The position numbers were made by a program, and so were the translations under genes. Source: Hyperoplus lanceolatus (taxonomy: Eukaryota; Chordata; Actinopteri; Uranoscopiformes; Ammodytidae). Taken from it: a stretch of DNA of 64,000 nucleotides. Below the pieces are notes generated by a model. It ran no database searches. It worked only from the letters and a program-made list of their open reading frames with translations, and was not told the DNA's origin. Positions 59,461-64,000 of this stretch are shown here, one piece after another; position 1 is the first letter of the stretch, and every line of letters starts with the position of its first letter. The DNA lies in the NCBI GenBank assembly GCA_026929865.2, contig CM049414.1, forward strand, positions 24,279,501-24,343,500, written 5' to 3'.

Positions 59461-61794
59461 ATGAGTAACAGCCACCCCCTGCGTCCGCTGGCCTCGGTCT
59501 CAGAGATCGACCACGTGGCCCTGCTGTCGGAGCAGCTGGGCGCTCTGGTGCTCGGCGAGGACTACAGCGACGTCACCTTCCTGGTGGAGGGCAAACGCTT
59601 CCCCGCACACAGAGTCATACTGGCAGCACGATGCCACTACTTCAGGTAAATGGTTTAAAACACTTGCTGTTAGATGTTCCAGGGTTTTACCATCACTACT
59701 TCAGGTTAAAAGCGTTGAAAAACTCACCTCTTTGCGGGTGTTTTTTGCGCTGGCTTTTAATGTAAGTTGAGCTTGAAATTTATAACGCGCCCGGAGTTCC
59801 AAATCACATACTCTTTGTTTTTTACTATACTACAATACTGCAGCTGTAATCTAAGGTTGGGCGGTTTTACATTTTTGATCCCTTTTAAAATCTTCCCCAA
59901 ATTCTATCTCAGTTGTTGAGCTTGACATTTTGACTTTTTATTATGCTCCAATTCATTGTGTCTTTATTGTGTTATAATAAGCCTATATGTTCCAAATCAT
60001 ATACTCTTATTTATCGCTTTTCTGCATACTGCAGCCGTACGCCTTTTTAAATCTTCCCCAATTTCTACCCCAGTACACGGAATTCAAATCGGTTGATACA
60101 TATTTCTACTTCAACTGTCGCCTATTTTATTTAGTTTCTTGCCTAACACTACAATTTACCAAGATTACATTGAACTAATCACCATGAAGTCACCTTTGCC
60201 CAAATACTCATTTTGACTGAGCAGCACTTGAACACATCACAGTGTGACTCAATACAACCTACATTCCAAACAAACTTAATCACTGCCTGTCATTCACTTG
60301 AAGTATTCCAAGCCGCATTCTTTAAATTCTTGTGTGGACCAACTGGTTTGTGTCGGCCCTTTTTTCTTTGTAACGATCCTTTCTGATAAGAGGCTGTCAT
60401 GTGACGCATAGCGAGTAAGAGCGCTACTTATAAATAGCTTTGTCCCTTTTTGTCGGTAAATAAATGATAACAGTTGCTCTTTGGGATACGGCCCAACCCT
60501 ACTGTCCATAAAACAGATGTTTTAATGCAGAATGCTGCAATTGGGACATACTTGTTTAATCAAAACATTGCACCTTGAACTTTTGCCCTTTGATCGTGCT
60601 GCCAGCCACCTTGCAGTATATGCGTATGTTTTGCTGCAATATTTTTGACATTTGACATATTTTGCGTTATATTTTGACAAAACCTTCCACCCTGAACTTT
60701 GACCCTTTTATTGATCCTTCAAATTTTTTATGAGTTTGCTGGTTGACACTTCCCACGTTACCATTCACACAAAGATAGCAGGCTAACTATCGGGAGCGAT
60801 CTAGGGTTCAGTGACTTGCTCAGAGACACTTTGACATGTGGCGGGGGGATGGGGGATCGAACCACCGACCCTATAGTTAAGGGTCGACTGTCCTACTCCT
60901 ACCCACTCTGCCACAGCCTTACGACCACTGAAACAAAAATCCAAACTCTCAAAGCATTTTTTCCCCTCCTCTTTCCGTGTCCCCTTCAGGGCCCTGCTGT
61001 ACAGTGGGATGAAAGAGTCCCAGCCCTTCTGTCCATAACAAATATGTTTTAATGCAGTGTGCTACAATTGAAAATGGGATTGTTTCGCCACCCTGTCTGT
61101 GAGCCTTCTTGCTGCTTGTTGACACTTATGGCCACTGAAACAAAAACCCAAACTCTAAATCTCTTCTTTCCATCTCATGTCCCCTTCAGGGCCCTGCTGT
61201 ACGGTGGGATGAAAGAGTCCCAGCCCAAAATTTGTCAAAACATTGCACCTTCAACTTTTGCCCTTATATCAATCTGTCAATTTTTTTGTGAGCCTGCTGC
61301 TTAACACTTAGGACCATTGAAACAAAAATCTCTCAAACAATTTTTAATTTTTATTTATTATTTTCTCCCCTTCTCATGTCCCCTTCAGGGCCCTGCTGTA
61401 CGGTGGGATGAAAGAGTCTCAGCCCCAAGCGGAGGTGAGTTTGGAGGAGACGCGCGCCGAGGCCTTCTCCATGCTGCTGCACTACCTGTACACGGGCCGG
61501 GCCAGCCTGAGCTCCGCCCGCGAGGAGGTTCTGCTCGACTTCCTGGGTCTGGCTCATCGATACGGCCTCCAGCCACTAGAGGACTCCACCTGTGACTTCC
61601 TACGCACGGTGCTACACACCAACAACGTGTGTGTGGTGTTCGACGTGGCCTCGCTGTACTGTCTCAGCGCGCTCAGTGCCGCCTGCTGCGCATACATGGA
61701 CAGACACGCGCCCGAAGTGTTGAATTCTGACGGATTTCTCATGCTGTCAAAGGTAAGTGAGTGTGTGTGTGGGGGGAGGGGGTGTGTGTGGGGG

Positions 61795-61825
<31 letters not shown>

Positions 61826-62434
61826 TGTTTGTGTGTGTGTGTGTGTCACTCCTATTCTAACCCAGCTGTTATGCCTGAATTGGCAATTTTAGCAACATTG
61901 GGCTGTGGAAACATAAGGATGACCCCAACTTGTGACTATTAAACAAATCCCCATACAGGCTCAGTCCTCTTCACAGCAGACCCGGGTTAGAATCCAGCCC
62001 GGGTTTTTCTCTGCATGTCATTCCCCTCTCTGACCCATTTCATCTCTGTCTCTTTGCACTATCAATAAAAGCATAATGCTAGAAAATAATCTTTAAAAAA
62101 AAAAAAAAAAAATACATACATATTTTGTATTTCTCACCAACTAATCCCCCTGTGTGTGTCCCCCAGACGGCTCTTCTCACGGTGGTGCGTCGCGACTCGT
62201 TTGCAGCTACGGAGAAGGAGATCTTCCAGGCGCTCAGTCGCTGGTGCGGTGCCCACCCAGAGGGCACCGACACTGGGGAGGTGATGGCTGCGGTGCGCCT
62301 CCCGCTCATGACCCTGATGGAGATGCTGAACGTGGTGCGACCGTCGGGCCTGCTCAGCCCAGACCAGCTGCTAGACGCCATCAAGACGCGCTCCGAGAGC
62401 CGCAACATGGACCTCAACTACCGCGGCATGCTAA
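59461..62434 (+). CDS. BTBD9: BTBD9, BTB/POZ and BACK domain protein (5' part)
   Basis: Coding exons 59461-59645, 61389-61752 and 62167-62434 give 272 codons in frame, ending in phase 1. The ATG sits in catcATGAGTAAC 24 bp into its exon. Residues about 20-110 form the BTB domain (DYSDVTFLVEGKRFPAHRVILAARCHYF and on), and about 120-245 the BACK domain (VVFDVASLY..., VRRDSFAATEKEIFQAL, NVVRPSGLLSPDQLLDAI, ends LNYRGML). These match vertebrate BTBD9, about 610 aa in mammals, a Cullin-3 adaptor-type protein expressed in neurons. The remaining exons with the two discoidin-like F5/8 domains lie beyond the window. Exons are GC-rich in AT-rich surroundings. The final donor (gtcagt) is weak. Confidence 0.93.
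60740..60930 (-). mobile_element. tRNA-derived SINE, family 3
   Basis: On the minus strand ggctgtggcagagtgggtag with B box ggttcgatcccc; related to 46583-46862. In the BTBD9 intron, just left of the duplicated exon starts. Confidence 0.7.
60966..61388 (+). repeat. tandem copies of the start of a BTBD9 exon
   Basis: The acceptor and first 37 or so bases of the exon at 61389 (cccttcag|GGCCCTGCTGTAC) occur also at 60990 and 61190, at spacings of 200 and 199 bp. The upstream words (ccactgaaacaaaaa) repeat too, so a unit of about 200 bp was duplicated. Each extra copy diverges after CAGCCC and reaches a stop without a donor. Confidence 0.88.
61764..61848. repeat. (GT)n microsatellite after a BTBD9 exon
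   Basis: GT/GGGG-rich tract right behind the donor at 61753. Confidence 0.95.
61975..62115 (+). mobile_element. tRNA-derived SINE, family 1 (partial)
   Basis: B-box-like gggttagaatccagcccggg, the body tctctgcatgtcattcccc and tail tcaataaaagcataatgc, ending in poly-A at 62095-62112. The tRNA-like head is decayed. Confidence 0.7.
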
Positions 62435-64000
62435 GTCAGTGCAAAGCCTATTTTTTAAAAATATTTTAAATTAATTTTATTTTTCTAATATTGTTTTAAA
62501 TATTTTTTTATTTTAATTTTTTATATAATTTTTTTATTATTATTTTGTATAATATACAAAAGGTAAAAAGGGTAATCAAGCGCAGTAAGCCTTAGCTCCA
62601 GCAAATATGACATTTGTTAAATTCCTAAAAATATATATATATTTAATGTCAAAGTGCAATTTATTTTCCTTATGGGCTAAAAAATACCAAAATTAATTTT
62701 ATTTTTATATAAATAACTTTTTTTTCCCTCTAAATAAGTGTATTTCATGTGTTAATTTAAATGTCTGCTTCTCCTTTGTTGGTGTATTAGTCCCAGAGGA
62801 GAACATAACCAAAAAAATATAAATATTTAATGTCACAGTGTGGGGAGGTGTTTGTTTTGGAGTCAAACCCCTGTTTCTGAAACCGGGAAGAAATTGGAAG
62901 TGCACATTAAGAAGGCCATTTGCCCGTAAAGAAGGGAGACACAAGGAATAAGATATAAGCACTTTAAGCTCAAAAACGTGTTTCCTTTCAAAGTAAAATT
63001 TCCATGATCAAGGTTTTTGTTTGTGTCTGAACAATAAGCACGTTTGAAAACATTTGACCTGTTTTGTGTTTGGTATCTACACTTTGAGTCTATAGTTAGC
63101 ACAATGTCAACCCTAAATTGTGCATCTGCCTATTATCCAAAATTCTGGGGATGGGGTGATTTGTGAGGTGGGGTATAGTAAGAAGTAAGTAAATGTATTT
63201 ATAAAAGTTTGGTTTGTAAGTGTGAATAGTTTAGTGGAAAATGAAGGTAAAAAAAAAAAAATAAAAATAATAAATATAGTGAGGAAGAGTAGTGAGGTTA
63301 ATGGGGAGGTGTATATGGGTTTGGCTTGTTAAAGGAAAATGTAGGGGAATAATTTGTCAGGTGGAGTTGTTCAAAGAATATGAAATAATTTCTGAGAGTT
63401 GTGATGGATTTATTGTAAAAAGAAAGTGATAGTCTAAGTAGTCAGAGAGAGTGATTAATTCTATGATGAGAGTTAGATGGAAAAGATGATGATGGTGATT
63501 TCATTGTGAAATAATGGGGTGTTTAAAATTTTACTATATTTCTTAAATTTATTCAGATCAAAGTTTTTATTGAGTAACATTGAAATATATGTAATATTTG
63601 AGTTGAGCATATGTAATTTAAAATACTTTGGTAAAAATTATACACCTATATATATATACAATATATTTTCATTTTGGATTGAGCACACCTCTTGGAAACC
63701 GTAAAAAAAAAAAAAAAATACAGAAAATAATTAAATGTATTTCCTGTGTTTATTTGTCTTTCTCCTTCTATGGTGTAATAGTCCCGGAGGTTAACATTTC
63801 TTCTTCTATGATCTTACTCTTATTGTTCACCTTTAAAGCATCCTACACATTTTCTTTTATACATATATATTTTTGGTCCTAATAATAAAAAATTAATAAA
63901 AGAGAAATTATTAGTACTATTAATTAATCACACATCATATAAAAAAATCAAATCAAACGTTCTCCTGAATTGTTCCTTCATAGTTACATGCATTGAACCT
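62435..64000. other. BTBD9 intron, very AT-rich, with exon-start look-alikes
   Basis: No complete next exon is present. At 62791 the sequence (tattag|TCCCAGAGGAGAACATA) matches the expected start of the next BTBD9 exon (I-P-E-E-N-I in phase) but then runs into AAAAAATATAA. A weaker copy is at 63783 (aatag|TCCCGGAGGTTAACAT). The true exon is presumably further right. Confidence 0.6.

Noticed and set aside
62791-62820. Calling 62791 as a true BTBD9 exon
   Set aside because: Only about eight codons agree with BTBD9 before a run of A and a stop, and no donor follows.

Overview
The window is nuclear DNA from a ray-finned (teleost, probably percomorph-type) fish. The evidence is spliced vertebrate genes with GT-AG introns, a recognisable vertebrate BTBD9 gene at the right edge, several tRNA-derived fish SINE families, LINEs with fish-type reverse transcriptases, TTAA-, hAT- and Harbinger-like DNA elements, and long (CA)n, (GATA)n and (GGAT)n microsatellites. 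Nothing prokaryotic was seen.

Layout. 1-8.9 kb: AT-rich intergenic DNA holding a Harbinger-like MITE (4581-5620) and a non-autonomous hAT-like element (6229-8232). 8.9-57.3 kb: a tandem cluster, all on the + strand, of two-Ig-domain type I membrane receptors and their wreckage. Three genes look usable: gene 3 (15089-17175, 304 aa), gene 6 (47592-49941, 328 aa) and gene 7 (53278-57257, 365 aa). Gene 4 (28213-41236) has intact exons but is stretched by nested LINEs and by a 2.6-kb insertion at the stalk-exon donor. Gene 5 (44160-46429) is a pseudogene. Four or more fragments remain (8909-9692, 12521-13824, 14613-14657, 21444-21506). 58-64 kb: the 5' part of BTBD9, which continues beyond the window.

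The receptors share one plan: signal-peptide exon, V-like Ig exon (D1), second Ig exon (D2), Thr/Ser-rich stalk exon, TM exon, then small cytoplasmic exons. Two C-terminal modules are attached to it. Type I (fragment 2, genes 5 and 7) has a plain hydrophobic TM and tyrosines in ITIM-like contexts (VxYASV, VTYATV). Type II (fragment 1, genes 3, 4 and 6) has a TM carrying Arg, usually with Glu three residues on, and a single VDYxxV motif. II and I tails occur as neighbouring pairs at 8.9/12.5, 39/46 and 49/56.7 kb, so the duplicated unit seems to have been a II+I pair. This looks like a paired-receptor immune locus. A GAGGAAGTG (ETS/PU.1-like) site lies exactly 99 bp before the ATG in genes 3, 4 and 5.

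Between the genes the DNA is copies of the same 3'-flank and spacer sequence, disrupted by mobile elements. Comparing the copies exposes empty sites and target duplications for several of them: TTAA elements, a solo LTR, and a GGGCC-ended MITE. The introns of BTBD9 hold repeated copies of the start of its own exons, which would be decoy splice acceptors.

Exon borders were placed by eye from splice sites, reading phase and comparison between paralogs. Family names for repeats rest on terminal motifs and target duplications, not on a database search.
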